A model generated the notes under the pieces. That model searched no databases. It had not been told where the DNA came from and saw only the letters and a list, made by a program, of their open reading frames with translations. Positions 36,735 to 44,869 of a DNA stretch of 64,000 bases are shown one piece after another (within the stretch, counting starts at the first letter, position 1; each line of letters begins with the position of its first letter). Both the position numbers and the translations under genes were made by a program. Source of the DNA: Sinomonas albida (GTDB taxonomy: Bacteria > Actinomycetota > Actinomycetes > Actinomycetales > Micrococcaceae); the NCBI RefSeq assembly GCF_004919045.1, contig NZ_SWDW01000006.1:164261-228260 (forward strand). Reading direction: 5' to 3'.

Positions 36735-38159
36735 TCACCGCCTCAGGTGGGCTATGGCGCGCTCGGCGGCGTGGAAGCCCGCCATCCCGTGTGCTCCCCC
36801 GCCCGGGGGCGTCGCCGCGGAGCAGAGGTACACGCCGGGGACGCCAGTCGAGTACGGATCGAGCGCGACGCGCGGCCGGAACAGGAGCTGCGCCCCGAAG
36901 TTCGCCCCCGTGCTGATGTCTCCCCCTACATAGTTGGCGTTGTGCGCCTCGGCCTGCGCAACGCTCCGCGACGCGACGGAGCGAATCCGGCCGCGGAATC
37001 CCGGCGCGAAGCGCTCGATCTGGCCCGTGATCGCCTCCGTCGCGTCGCCCGGATAGCCGTTCGGCACGTGCGCGTACGCCCACAGCGGATTGAGCCCATC
37101 CGCGGACCGCCCCGGATCGGCGACGAATTGCTGCCCCACGAGGACGAACGGCCGGGCGGGCATGTGCCCCGCGAGAACCTGTTTCTCGGCTGCGGCGGTC
37201 TCCTCGAACGTCCCGCCGAGGTGGACCGTCCCGGCGCGCCCGATGTCCGGCGCCGCCCACGGCACCTCCCCCTCGATCACGTAGTCGACTTTGAAGGCCG
37301 CGGGTCCGTGCCGATAGCGCGCATAGGAACGGGCGACGGCGGCCGGGAGCCTCCCGGCGAGGAGGCTCGCCGCAGCGCCGGGTGCCGTGCACAGAAGCAG
37401 GACATCGAAGCTGCCCGCGTCCTCCAGCGTGCGGACCCGCACCCCCGTCTCGATCACGCCTCCCAGCTCGCGGAGACGTGCAGCGAGCGCATCCGCGATG
37501 GCCTGGCTCCCGCCCTCGGCGACGGGCCAGCCCACCGCATGGGCTGCCGCGCCCAAGACGAGCCCGACGGCGCTCGAGAGGGGGGCGTCGAGCGGGGAGA
37601 ACGCATGGGCCGCGACCCCGCCGAAGAGGGCGCGTGCCTCGTCGCCTCGCCAGGCCCGCGCGAGCACGCTCGCGGGAAGGGCCGCGAGCGCGCCGAACCG
37701 CGCGAACGCGATGGGGCGTCTCGGCACATGGAGCGCTGGACCGAGCAGCTCGGGGACGAGGTCGGGAAAGCTGCGCGCGATCATGCCCAGAGTCCTGTCC
37801 CACGCGCGCCCGTCGGCGCCGAGGCCGTCCGCCGTCCGGTCGACGTCGCGCCACAGCAAGGCCGAGCGACCGCCGTCGAGCGGGTGCGCGAACTGGACTT
37901 CGGGCCACCGCCAGCGCAGCCCGTGACGCTCGAGGCCAAGGCTTGCGAGGAATGGCGACGCGACGCCCATGGGATGGAACGCCGAGCACTCGTCGGTGAC
38001 GACGCCGGCCCCGGCCCCTGCCGCCACGGTCGAAGACCGTGTCCCCCCGCCGATCGTGGGCTCGGCTTCGAGCACCCGAACCGAGAGGCCCTCCTGGGCA
38101 AGGCGCACGGCGGCCGCGAGCCCGTTCGGCCCGCTCCCCACCACGACGGCGCTGGTCAT
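36735..38159 (-). CDS. FAD-dependent phytoene-desaturase-like oxidoreductase
   Basis: A 474-residue flavoprotein. The dinucleotide loop VVVGSGPNGLAAAVRLAQEGLSVRVLEAEPTIGGG is at the N-terminus and SAATPPGGGAHGMAGFHAAERA closes the FAD site at the C-terminus. Proteins of this group (COG1233) resemble carotenoid desaturases and isomerases, but the gene has no carotenoid neighbours, so a redox role on an unknown hydrophobic substrate is the safe reading. GGGAGG lies eight bases before ATG 38159. It is divergent from the SulP gene. Confidence 0.88.
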   Translation of the reverse strand: MTSAVVVGSGPNGLAAAVRLAQEGLSVRVLEAEPTIGGGTRSSTVAAGAGAGVVTDECSAFHPMGVASPFLASLGLERHGLRWRWPEVQFAHPLDGGRSALLWRDVDRTADGLGADGRAWDRTLGMIARSFPDLVPELLGPALHVPRRPIAFARFGALAALPASVLARAWRGDEARALFGGVAAHAFSPLDAPLSSAVGLVLGAAAHAVGWPVAEGGSQAIADALAARLRELGGVIETGVRVRTLEDAGSFDVLLLCTAPGAAASLLAGRLPAAVARSYARYRHGPAAFKVDYVIEGEVPWAAPDIGRAGTVHLGGTFEETAAAEKQVLAGHMPARPFVLVGQQFVADPGRSADGLNPLWAYAHVPNGYPGDATEAITGQIERFAPGFRGRIRSVASRSVAQAEAHNANYVGGDISTGANFGAQLLFRPRVALDPYSTGVPGVYLCSAATPPGGGAHGMAGFHAAERAIAHLRR

Positions 38160-38245
38160 GGGTCCATCCTCCCACTCGCCCCACCGTCCCCACGCGGACC
38201 CACGCGGACCCTTGGGTGGGGCTGGCGCCGAGGCGTAGCGAGGCC

Positions 38246-38251
38246 CATCAT
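38246..38251 (+). promoter_or_regulatory. Possible -10 box of SulP gene
   Basis: CATCAT ends six bases before ATG 38258. It keeps A at position 2 and T at position 6 but not the first T. Confidence 0.3.
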
Positions 38252-38257
38252 CGCTGC

Positions 38258-39949
38258 ATGACGTGGCTGCGGGGCTACAGTCTCGGCTCTCTCCGGCACG
38301 ACGCCCTCGCCGGAGCCGCACTCGTCGGGCTCCTCATCCCGGCGGGAATGGCGTACGCGCAGGCCGCGGCGCTCGCCCCGGTCGCCGGCCTGTACGCGAC
38401 CATCGTGCCGCTGCTCGTGTACGCCGCCGTCGGCCCGTCCCGGATCCTCATCCTCGGCCCCGACTCCGCGCTCGCGCCCATGATCTCCGCGGCCGTGCTC
38501 CCGCTCGCCGCCGCGGGCAGCGCGCGGGCGCTCGCCCTTGCCGGGCTCCTCGCGATCTACATCGGCGCGTTCCTGCTCCTCGGTGCCCTGCTCCGTCTCG
38601 GCGCGCTCACCGGCCTGCTCTCGGGGCCGATACGCCTCGGCTACCTCGCAGGGATCGCGCTCACCGTCGCGGCCGGCCAGCTCCCCACGCTCCTCGGGCT
38701 GGAGGGCCGAGGCCAGACGCCGTGGGAACACCTTGCGGCGACCGGGGCGGACGTGGTCCAGCGCGGCATCGGCCCCGTCCCCGTCGCGTTGGGCCTGGGA
38801 TCGCTCGCGCTCATCTGGCTCCCCCGCCGGCTTCGGTGGCGAGTCCCGGGCGCGTTGTTCGCAGTCGTCGGCTCGGGGCTCGCGGTGTGGCTCGGGGGCC
38901 TCACGCACGTGGTCGCGACCGTCGGCCCGCTCCCCCAAGGCCTCCCGGCCCCGCAGTTCACGCAGCTGACACCCGCGGACGCGGCGTCCCTTCTGGCTCC
39001 CGCGGCGGGCGTGGCGCTCATGGTGTTCGCGGACACCGGCGTCCTCTCGCAGAGCCTCGCCTTGCGCGAGGGCCGCTCCGTGTCGGGAACGCGCGAGATG
39101 GCGGCACTCGGCGCCTCGAATCTCGCTGCCGGCCTCGTGAGCGGCTTCCCAGTGTCCGCGAGCTCGTCGCGGACACCGGTGGCGATCGATGCGGGCGGGC
39201 GGACGCAGCTCACGGGGGTCGTGGCAGCGCTGCTGACCGCCGCGTTCATGGCGGCAATCCCCGGCGTCACCGCCTTCCTGCCCACGGCGACACTCGCCGC
39301 CGTCGTCATCGCGGCCGCGACAGGCCTCGTCGATCTGCGCGCAATCGTCCGGCTGTGGCGGCTCAGCCGCGTCGAGTTCGGCCTCATGTTCGCGGCGTTC
39401 GCGTGCGTCACGACCATCGGGGTCCTGCAGGGCATCGTGATCGCAGTCGCGCTGTCGCTGCTCGACTTCATCCGCCGCGCGTGGGGGCCGTATCGCGCCG
39501 AGCTGGGCGATCGGCCCGACGTCCCCGGCTATCACGACATCTCGCGGCACCCCGAGGCGGAGCGGGTCCCCGGACTCATCCTCGCGCGCTTCGACGCGCC
39601 CTTGTTCTTCGCGAACGGCGCGGTCTTCAGCAGCTTCGTCCGGGAGCTGGTCGAGAACGCCCACCGACAGGTGACTCATGTGGTGATCGCCGCGGAGCCC
39701 ATCACGGGGATCGACACGACGGCCCTCGACGAGGTCCTCCTCCTCGACGATTGGCTCTCCGCGCACGGGATCGACCTCGTGTTCGCCGAGCTCAAGGGCC
39801 CGGTCAAGGACCGGCTGCTTCGCTTCGGCACTCGCGGCCGCTTCGGCCCCGGCACGTTTTACCCCACCGTGAGCGCGGCCGTGCGCGACCTCCGCGCAGA
39901 CGGCGGCGCGGGCGAGGCGGCGACGGACGACGGCGGCCCTCACCGCTGA
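38258..39949 (+). CDS. SulP-family anion permease with STAS domain
   Basis: A 563-residue transporter of the SulP/SLC26 family. The first part, to about residue 400, has the two-fold membrane repeats (GLLIPAGMAYAQAAALAPVAGLYATIVPLLVYAAVGPSR is the signature start). A C-terminal cytoplasmic STAS domain (about 440-545) contains TGIDTTALDEVLLLDDWL, which is the phosphorylatable-loop region of such domains. Substrates in the family are sulfate, bicarbonate or other anions; none can be singled out here. Confidence 0.92.
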   Translation: MTWLRGYSLGSLRHDALAGAALVGLLIPAGMAYAQAAALAPVAGLYATIVPLLVYAAVGPSRILILGPDSALAPMISAAVLPLAAAGSARALALAGLLAIYIGAFLLLGALLRLGALTGLLSGPIRLGYLAGIALTVAAGQLPTLLGLEGRGQTPWEHLAATGADVVQRGIGPVPVALGLGSLALIWLPRRLRWRVPGALFAVVGSGLAVWLGGLTHVVATVGPLPQGLPAPQFTQLTPADAASLLAPAAGVALMVFADTGVLSQSLALREGRSVSGTREMAALGASNLAAGLVSGFPVSASSSRTPVAIDAGGRTQLTGVVAALLTAAFMAAIPGVTAFLPTATLAAVVIAAATGLVDLRAIVRLWRLSRVEFGLMFAAFACVTTIGVLQGIVIAVALSLLDFIRRAWGPYRAELGDRPDVPGYHDISRHPEAERVPGLILARFDAPLFFANGAVFSSFVRELVENAHRQVTHVVIAAEPITGIDTTALDEVLLLDDWLSAHGIDLVFAELKGPVKDRLLRFGTRGRFGPGTFYPTVSAAVRDLRADGGAGEAATDDGGPHR

Positions 39950-39969
39950 GCGGTCGTCCCCGGGAGTAT

Positions 39970-40635
39970 TCAGCGAGCCGCGCGCACGAACTCCGCCGTG
40001 GGCGCCGCGAGAGACGCGCCGATCGCGTACGGGGTCCGCTTGACGCCCTTGACGGCGAACGAGTGATCGGCCCCCTCCTGCCAGGAGAGTGTCGCGGTGG
40101 GGAGCTTCGCGACGACGCCGTCGAGGAGTTCGCGGGTGGCCAGCGTGTCCCGCGTGCCCTGCAGGAACAGCATCGGCAACGTGAGCCCGTAGAGGTGCTC
40201 GTCTCGGATCTTCGCGGGGTTCCCTGCCGGATGCAGGGGGTAGCCGAGGAACACGAGCCCGGCCGGAGCGATCGAGCCGTCCGCGACCGCCATCGAGGCC
40301 ATCCGGCCACCGAAGGACTTCCCCGCCGCCCACAGCGGCTCGGGGGCCGCCCGCCGTCGTACTTCCTCGAGGACCGCGGCCCACACCGAGATGGCGCGCG
40401 GAGCCCGGTCCGGGAGCCGCTTGCCCTCCTCGATGTACGCGAAATTGAAGCGCAGCGTCGCGATGCCCAGCCCGTTGAGCGCGTCGCAGTAGCCCACCAT
40501 GAACGGGTGGTCCATCCCTGCGCCCGCGCCATGGGCCACGGCGACGGTCGCGTCCGCCCCGTCGGGATGCCGGAAGACGCCCGAGACGTCGCCCGCGGGG
40601 GTGGGGATCGTGATGCGCTCGTCGTGTTCGCTCAT
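39970..40635 (-). CDS. Alpha/beta-hydrolase (dienelactone-hydrolase-like)
   Basis: A 221-residue hydrolase. The nucleophile elbow reads AAGKSFGGRMAS (GxSxG), upstream is VAHGAGAGMDHPFM (oxyanion region), LFLQGTRDTLA gives the acid and WQEGADHSF the histidine, so the triad is complete. It resembles the KANL3/Tex30 branch of predicted hydrolases. Substrate unknown. It is convergent with SulP and divergent from the GntR gene. Confidence 0.88.
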   Translation of the reverse strand: MSEHDERITIPTPAGDVSGVFRHPDGADATVAVAHGAGAGMDHPFMVGYCDALNGLGIATLRFNFAYIEEGKRLPDRAPRAISVWAAVLEEVRRRAAPEPLWAAGKSFGGRMASMAVADGSIAPAGLVFLGYPLHPAGNPAKIRDEHLYGLTLPMLFLQGTRDTLATRELLDGVVAKLPTATLSWQEGADHSFAVKGVKRTPYAIGASLAAPTAEFVRAAR

Positions 40636-40683
40636 GGGTCTATCTTGCCGTGGTCCCGGCGAGCCACAGCCCGGCCTTGGTCT

Positions 40684-40700
40684 GCACTGGTACGATCCAA
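40684..40700 (+). promoter_or_regulatory. dre-like operator overlapping the GntR promoter
   Basis: GCACTGGTACGATCCAA contains TGGTACGATCCA, a near-palindrome close to the DasR/NagR-type site TGGTNNNNACCA. Its TACGAT can serve as a -10 box (40691-40696). The same GCACTGGTAC sequence recurs at the PTS promoter region. Confidence 0.5.
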
Positions 40701-40724
40701 TTCAGGCCCCGAGGGAAGGCAGTC

Positions 40725-41477
40725 ATGACGATCAGCGATTCGGCGGAGGTCCGCCGCGGCGTCGAGGCGATCGAGAACAGCCAGGTCCCCAAGCACGAGC
40801 AGCTCCACGGGATCCTCCTCAGGATGGCCAAGAACGAGCTGGATCCCGGTGAGCGTGTGCCGAGCGAGCGGACGCTCATGGACCAGTTCGGCGTCAGCCG
40901 CATCACCGTCCGCGCGGCGATCGGCCGGCTCGTCAACGAGGGTCACCTCGTGCGCGTTCCGGGCAAGGGCACCTTCGTCTCAGAGGGCGCGGTCCAGTCC
41001 ACGCTGCACCTCGCCTCCTTCACCCAGGAGATGGAGGCACAGGGGCACAAGCCGAGCACCATCGTCCTCGAGGCCGTGCAGTCCACCCCGCCGCCGGCGA
41101 CTGCGAAGGCGCTCGGTCTCGGGTCCGCCGAGGAGGCCTACCACATTCGCCGGCTGCGCCTTGCCGATGGGCGACCGGTGAGCGTCGACGACGCCTGGTA
41201 CAACGCCTCCCTCGCCGCAGGACTCCTCGACATCGATCTGACCGGATCGATCTATCGCGCGCTGGCCTCGGACTTCGGACATCAGATCGACCGCGCGCGC
41301 CAGACGGTCCGCGCCGAGGGCGCACCGCCGGACGTCGCGGTTCTCCTCGGCGCCGAGGCAGGCTCGCCCGTGCTCGCGTTCGATCGCGTTTCGTTCTCCG
41401 GCGACCACGCGATCGAGCACGCCCGCTCCTGGTACCGCTCGGATCGCTACGCGCTCACCATGGAGGTCAGGCTCTGA
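40725..41477 (+). CDS. GntR/UTRA regulator (DasR/NagR-like)
   Basis: A 250-residue HutC-type GntR regulator. Residues about 20-85 are the winged helix (KHEQLHGILLRMAKNELDPGERVPSERTLMDQFGVSRITVRAAIGRL in outline), and about 100-245 the UTRA domain. The nearest characterised relatives respond to glucosamine-6-phosphate and control amino-sugar PTS genes. GGGAAGG precedes ATG 40725. It converges on PTS IIA/IIB genes, and both its own promoter and the PTS upstream region carry TGGT-N4-ACCA-like sites, which fits a self-regulated amino-sugar regulator. The sugar is inferred. Confidence 0.85.
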   Translation: MTISDSAEVRRGVEAIENSQVPKHEQLHGILLRMAKNELDPGERVPSERTLMDQFGVSRITVRAAIGRLVNEGHLVRVPGKGTFVSEGAVQSTLHLASFTQEMEAQGHKPSTIVLEAVQSTPPPATAKALGLGSAEEAYHIRRLRLADGRPVSVDDAWYNASLAAGLLDIDLTGSIYRALASDFGHQIDRARQTVRAEGAPPDVAVLLGAEAGSPVLAFDRVSFSGDHAIEHARSWYRSDRYALTMEVRL

Positions 41478-41492
41478 GCCTCCCGTAGCCGG

Positions 41493-41957
41493 CTACTCGG
41501 GGCGCGCCCAGCTGAACAGCTCTGCCCCAGCCGCGACCTGTCCCTCCGCGAGGAGGCTCGCGGTATCCGCCTTCGAATCGAGGACGACGACGGGGCTCAC
41601 GAGCGAGTAGCCCGCCCGCAGCGCTGCGGCCGGGTCGACCCGCATGACGAGCCCTCCGGCCTCGACCTCGTCGCCCTTGGCCGCGAGGAGCGTGAAGCCC
41701 TCACCGCCGAGCTTGACCGTGTCGATGCCGACGTGCGTGAGGATTCCACGGCCCGAAGAATCGACGACGACGAAGGCGTGCGGGAGGAGCTTGACGATCT
41801 TCCCTGCGACGGGGGAAACCACGTCGAACTCCCCGGGCTCGGGCTCGACGCCTGCCCCGGAGCCGACCATCTGGCCGGAGAACACGGGATCCGGCACCTC
41901 GCTGAGCGGCACGACGCGGCCGCTCAAGGGAGCCAGGACGACGAGCTCCGAACTCAC
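41493..41957 (-). CDS. PTS glucose-family EIIA
   Basis: A 154-residue phosphocarrier of the Glc/Crr family. It passes phosphate from HPr to EIIB. The active histidine is in GILTHVGIDTVKL, and ELVVLAPLSGRVVPLSEVPDPVFSGQMVGSGAGVEP is the typical N-terminus; VSPVAGKI and VSPVVV follow. GTG 41957 shares GTGA with the EIIB stop. No EIIC gene lies in the window, so the membrane channel must be encoded elsewhere. Confidence 0.92.
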   Translation of the reverse strand: MSSELVVLAPLSGRVVPLSEVPDPVFSGQMVGSGAGVEPEPGEFDVVSPVAGKIVKLLPHAFVVVDSSGRGILTHVGIDTVKLGGEGFTLLAAKGDEVEAGGLVMRVDPAAALRAGYSLVSPVVVLDSKADTASLLAEGQVAAGAELFSWARPE

Positions 41958-42184
41958 AGGAGGTCCTCGATGTCCTCAGCAAGCGTGTCCGCCTCCGGCC
42001 CGACAATCACCTGAACGGCTGTCCCCGCGGCGAGAACCCCGTGGGCACCGGCCGACTTGAGCACATCCTCCTTGACGAGCGAGCCGTCTCTGACCTCGGT
42101 GCGGAGGCGCGTGATGCAGGCCTCGATTTCGACGATGTTGCCGGCCCCGCCAAGGCCCTCGATGATCTTCTCCGCCTTTGACAT
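41954..42184 (-). CDS. PTS glucose-family EIIB
   Basis: A 76-residue free-standing EIIB domain. The phosphorylated cysteine is in IEACITRLRTEV (Cys23). KSAGAHGVLAAGTAVQVIVGPEAD completes the domain. GGAAGGA lies just before ATG 42184. It is transcribed with EIIA from a promoter region to the right that has a dre-like palindrome. Confidence 0.92.
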   Translation of the reverse strand: MSKAEKIIEGLGGAGNIVEIEACITRLRTEVRDGSLVKEDVLKSAGAHGVLAAGTAVQVIVGPEADTLAEDIEDLL

Positions 42185-42322
42185 GGCATTCCTTCCTACT
42201 TGCTGCCCGCGCCGGAACAGCCTCGTTCCCGGTCGCCCGATCAGTGCGCCGACGTGACCAGTCTGGATCGAAACGTCCCGCCCGTCACGCGCGACGGCGT
42301 CAACTGGAACACTTCGACCGCA

Positions 42323-42345
42323 CTGGTACTAACCAGACAGTACCA
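42323..42345. promoter_or_regulatory. dre-like operator of the PTS genes
   Basis: CTGGT-ACTA-ACCAG (42323-42336) is a perfect inverted repeat, TGGTACTAACCA being close to the GntR/DasR consensus. TGGTACT (42324-42330) also pairs with AGTACCA (42339-42345), giving overlapping palindromes. It lies about 140 bases upstream of EIIB. Confidence 0.6.
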
Positions 42346-42430
42346 CCTGTGATTCTCGTCGCACAAGTGCCCCTCCCCGCAGCGTCGACCGAAGGACGCG
42401 CGCCTACACGATTGCGCACCCAAGCTGTGA

Positions 42431-42450
42431 TTGGATATGTCCAACGGTCG
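42431..42450 (+). promoter_or_regulatory. Promoter-type element shared with DUF4190 gene
   Basis: TTGGATATGTCCAACGGTCG contains the palindrome TTGGA-TATG-TCCAA. Seventeen of 20 bases match 44117-44098 read on the minus strand. Confidence 0.5.
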
Positions 42451-42530
42451 TAGTTCGTCGCGCCCTCGGCCGCTGCTCGCTGGGTGGCGCGCATGCACGC
42501 TCGGCAGGCCATGGGGAGGAAGGTAGCGAC

Positions 42531-43649
42531 ATGAACAAGGCACGCGGGTTGAGGGCAGCGACGGTGACCGCCTCCGCGGCAGCGCTCACCGCCGCGATCG
42601 CGGCTCCGGCTGCGGCCGCGAACTTCTACACGGTCCAGCCCGGCGACACGCTGGGCGCCATCGCCGACCGCCACGGGGTCCCGCTCGGCGATCTCTTCCG
42701 CCTCAACGGCCTGGGATGGAGCTCGATCATCTACCCCGGGCAGCAGATTCGGCTCGCGGACGACGCCGGCGCTTCCGCCTCCGCTCCCGCGGCGCCGGCC
42801 CCCGCCCCGTCCGTCACGTACACGGTCCGGAGCGGGGACAGCCTGTGGGCGATCTCCCAGCAGACCGGCGTCGGTCTCAGCGACCTCTTCCGGCTCAACG
42901 GACTCGGGCCCGCATCGACGATCTACCCCGGGCAGCAGATCATCCTCCGGCAGGCCGGCGCGCCGGCGTCGACCCCGCCCCCAGCAACGCAAGCCACGGC
43001 GCCGCGTTCGGCGGCACCGGCACCCGCACCGGCACCGCGTTCACCGGCCCCTGCTGCGGCACCGCAAGCTGCGCCACCCGCAGCGCAGAGCGCGACCGCA
43101 CCGGGAGCTGCTCCGCAGGCTGCCGCCGGCAGCGATCGGCCCTCCTGGTGGAACGAGGAGACGTTCCGGCACAAGACCATGTGGGGCGTGTCCGAGAAGA
43201 CGGGTCTCTCGCTCGACGAGCTGTTTGCGGGCGGTCACGGCGTGTCGACGGGGACCGAGTCGGCCGCGCAGATCCAGGCCATCGTCCGGCAGACGGCCGC
43301 CGAGATGGGGGTCCCGGCCCCGTTGGCCCTCGCCATCGCGGAGCAGGAGTCGAGCTTCAGGCAGAACGTGACCTCCCCCGCCGGAGCGATCGGGGTGATG
43401 CAGATCATGCCCGCGAACGCGAGCTGGGTCTCGAGCCTTGCGGGCCGGAATCTGGACCTGCGCAATACCGCGGACAACGTCGCCGCCGGTGTCGCGATGC
43501 TGCGCTGGCTCCTCCGCCAGGCACCCACTGAGGACATTGCCATCGCGGGCTACTACCAGGGGCTGTACGGGGTTCAGGCGTACGGCATGTACCCCGACAC
43601 GAGGGCCTACGTCGCGCAGGTCAAGCAGCGCATGGCCAAGTATTCATAG
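42531..43649 (+). CDS. LysM lytic transglycosylase
   Basis: A 372-residue secreted cell-wall enzyme. A signal peptide ends near AAPAAAA; two LysM peptidoglycan-binding motifs follow (about 31-77 and 95-140, each YTVxxGDxL-AI...LFRLNGL...IYPGQQI), then a long Ala/Pro linker and an SLT transglycosylase domain (about 245-370). The catalytic Glu is in LALAIAEQESSFRQ, with AGAIGVMQIMPANA and the AGYYQGLYGV motif beyond. It cuts glycan strands to allow growth or remodelling. GGGGAGGAAGG precedes ATG 42531. A hairpin AGACCCG/CGGGTCT (43648-43673) at its stop may be a weak terminator. Confidence 0.92.
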   Translation: MNKARGLRAATVTASAAALTAAIAAPAAAANFYTVQPGDTLGAIADRHGVPLGDLFRLNGLGWSSIIYPGQQIRLADDAGASASAPAAPAPAPSVTYTVRSGDSLWAISQQTGVGLSDLFRLNGLGPASTIYPGQQIILRQAGAPASTPPPATQATAPRSAAPAPAPAPRSPAPAAAPQAAPPAAQSATAPGAAPQAAAGSDRPSWWNEETFRHKTMWGVSEKTGLSLDELFAGGHGVSTGTESAAQIQAIVRQTAAEMGVPAPLALAIAEQESSFRQNVTSPAGAIGVMQIMPANASWVSSLAGRNLDLRNTADNVAAGVAMLRWLLRQAPTEDIAIAGYYQGLYGVQAYGMYPDTRAYVAQVKQRMAKYS

Positions 43650-43690
43650 ACCCGACCCAGGTTCTCCGGGTCTCCGCGGCCTCAGGGCTC

Positions 43691-43722
43691 GGTCGCCGCG
43701 CAATGCGGTCGCCGCGCAATGC
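43691..43722 (+). repeat. 16-bp tandem duplication
   Basis: Two exact copies of GGTCGCCGCGCAATGC in the gap between the LysM gene and the convergent DUF4190 gene. Confidence 0.95.
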
Positions 43723-43769
43723 GCAGACCGGTCGCACGGCGGGCCGCCCAGCGCGTGGGCCGCTCGCGT

Positions 43770-44033
43770 TCACCCAAGCCGCGACGCGGCGATCGCGAAA
43801 TACATGACGAGCGCGAGCCCCGTGAGGCACACCGTCACGTAGCCGACCGCGAGGGCCGCGATCGCAAGTCCGCGGCCCGAGTCCCCCGTGGCCCTGATCT
43901 GCTCGAGCGAAAGATGGCCGAGCACGATCCCCAGGAAACCGATGAAGAACGAGGCAATGAGCGCCGATAGCGCGAGGTCGTTGATGCCGCGCGACGCGGC
44001 GGGCGCACTGGCCTGCGGCTGAGTCGTCGCCAT
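43770..44033 (-). CDS. DUF4190 small membrane protein
   Basis: An 87-residue protein with two membrane helices (LALSALIASFFIGFLGIVLGHLSL and GLAIAALAVGYVTVCLTGLALVMYF in outline) and the LGHLSLEQI-type loop of the DUF4190 family. Function unknown. GGAGG lies five bases before ATG 44033; a promoter with TTGTAC and TATCTT stands upstream (44117-44089). Confidence 0.85.
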   Translation of the reverse strand: MATTQPQASAPAASRGINDLALSALIASFFIGFLGIVLGHLSLEQIRATGDSGRGLAIAALAVGYVTVCLTGLALVMYFAIAASRLG

Positions 44034-44088
44034 GAGAGCCTCCGGTCGAACGTGTCATGCTCGGTCGCCCACTGCTGGGTGCACGAAC

Positions 44089-44117
44089 AAGATACCTCGA
44101 CCATTGGACATGTACAA
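44089..44117 (-). promoter_or_regulatory. Promoter of DUF4190 gene with shared element
   Basis: On the minus strand TTGTAC (44117-44112), 17 bases, TATCTT (44094-44089). The stretch from TTGTAC to GGTCG (44117-44098) matches the element before the LysM gene at 17 of 20 positions. The TTGTACATGTCCAA core is a near palindrome over the -35. Confidence 0.6.
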
Positions 44118-44126
44118 CCGAGGCGA

Positions 44127-44462
44127 CTACTCCTCGTGGACGGCCGCTGACGCGTCGCGATGAGGCACCAGCACGCGGTCCAGGCTGGTGAGCTTGAGGA
44201 CGGCGCCCACCTTGTCTCCGACCTGGGCGAGCCGAAGGTCTCCCCCAGCCTCACGTGCGGCTTTGAGGCATCCCACGAGGGCTCCCAGCCCGGATGAGTC
44301 CATGAATTCCGTCTGGCGGAGATTCATGACGAGCAGCCGATGACCCGCAGCGATCGCGTCGGCGACCGCGGCCCTGAGCTGCGGCGCCCCGCCGACATTG
44401 AGCCGGCCCTCGACGACCACCTCGGCGTATCCATCGTGCTCCTCGATCGTGACCGCGATCAT
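44127..44462 (-). CDS. STAS-domain anti-anti-sigma factor
   Basis: A 111-residue single STAS domain like SpoIIAA/RsbV. The phosphorylatable serine lies in TEFMDSSGLGALVGCL. Such proteins, when unphosphorylated, bind an anti-sigma kinase and free a sigma factor. GGAGG is six bases before ATG 44462; a longer frame to 44510 lacks a site. No RsbW-type kinase or sigma gene is nearby, so its partner is encoded elsewhere. Confidence 0.88.
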   Translation of the reverse strand: MIAVTIEEHDGYAEVVVEGRLNVGGAPQLRAAVADAIAAGHRLLVMNLRQTEFMDSSGLGALVGCLKAAREAGGDLRLAQVGDKVGAVLKLTSLDRVLVPHRDASAAVHEE

Positions 44463-44707
44463 TGCTTTCCTCCGATGCCGGCATCCATAGCCATGACGGA
44501 CGTGATACAAAATTCACACGCCAGACCGAACTAATGCTGACAGAAGTATGCACATATTCGGAGGGGTCATCCATATACCGCGCAAGATGCCGCGCCGATC
44601 CGTGCGGTTGGCACGGGGCAGCGCCGCATGTCTTGCCGGGCCCAAGCCAGAGGGCGGCCGCGAGGGTCCACCCGCTCAGGTCCGGTGGCAGATTCCGCCG
44701 GGTGGGC

Positions 44708-44869
44708 CTACTGGCCGTCGAGCGTGGTTCCCGAGAATGGGGTGAACTGGGCCATCCAAGGGAAGGCCCATGTGACGAGAGCGCCGAGGGCGGCCGCGAC
44801 AAGGATCACCGACGTGAAGATCCGTGCCCAGAGCGGGCCGGGGAGGTGGCGGAAGATCCAGCCGTACAT
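44708..44869 (-). CDS. Small membrane protein of the sortase locus
   Basis: A 53-residue protein (MYGWIFRHLPGPLWAR, one long membrane helix, then FPWMAQFTPFSG). Short proteins with an LPGP motif and a terminal FPW motif are often found after class E sortase genes in actinobacteria, from memory; their role is unknown. Its ATG touches the sortase stop as TGATG (44867-44871), so translation is probably coupled. Confidence 0.75.
   Translation of the reverse strand: MYGWIFRHLPGPLWARIFTSVILVAAALGALVTWAFPWMAQFTPFSGTTLDGQ

Larger units (their letters stand above)
42185..42530. other. Divergent regulatory region PTS / LysM gene
   Basis: No gene is supported in these 346 bases. They contain the dre-like sites at 42323-42345 and a 20-bp promoter-like element at 42431-42450 shared with the DUF4190 gene. 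Confidence 0.6.

Noticed and set aside
42360..42530. c-di-AMP (ydaO-type) riboswitch before the LysM gene
   Set aside because: Such elements often precede cell-wall hydrolases, but its conserved core sequences are absent.
44127..44462. Complete sigma-factor partner-switching module
   Set aside because: Only the STAS protein is present; no anti-sigma kinase, phosphatase or sigma gene is in the window.
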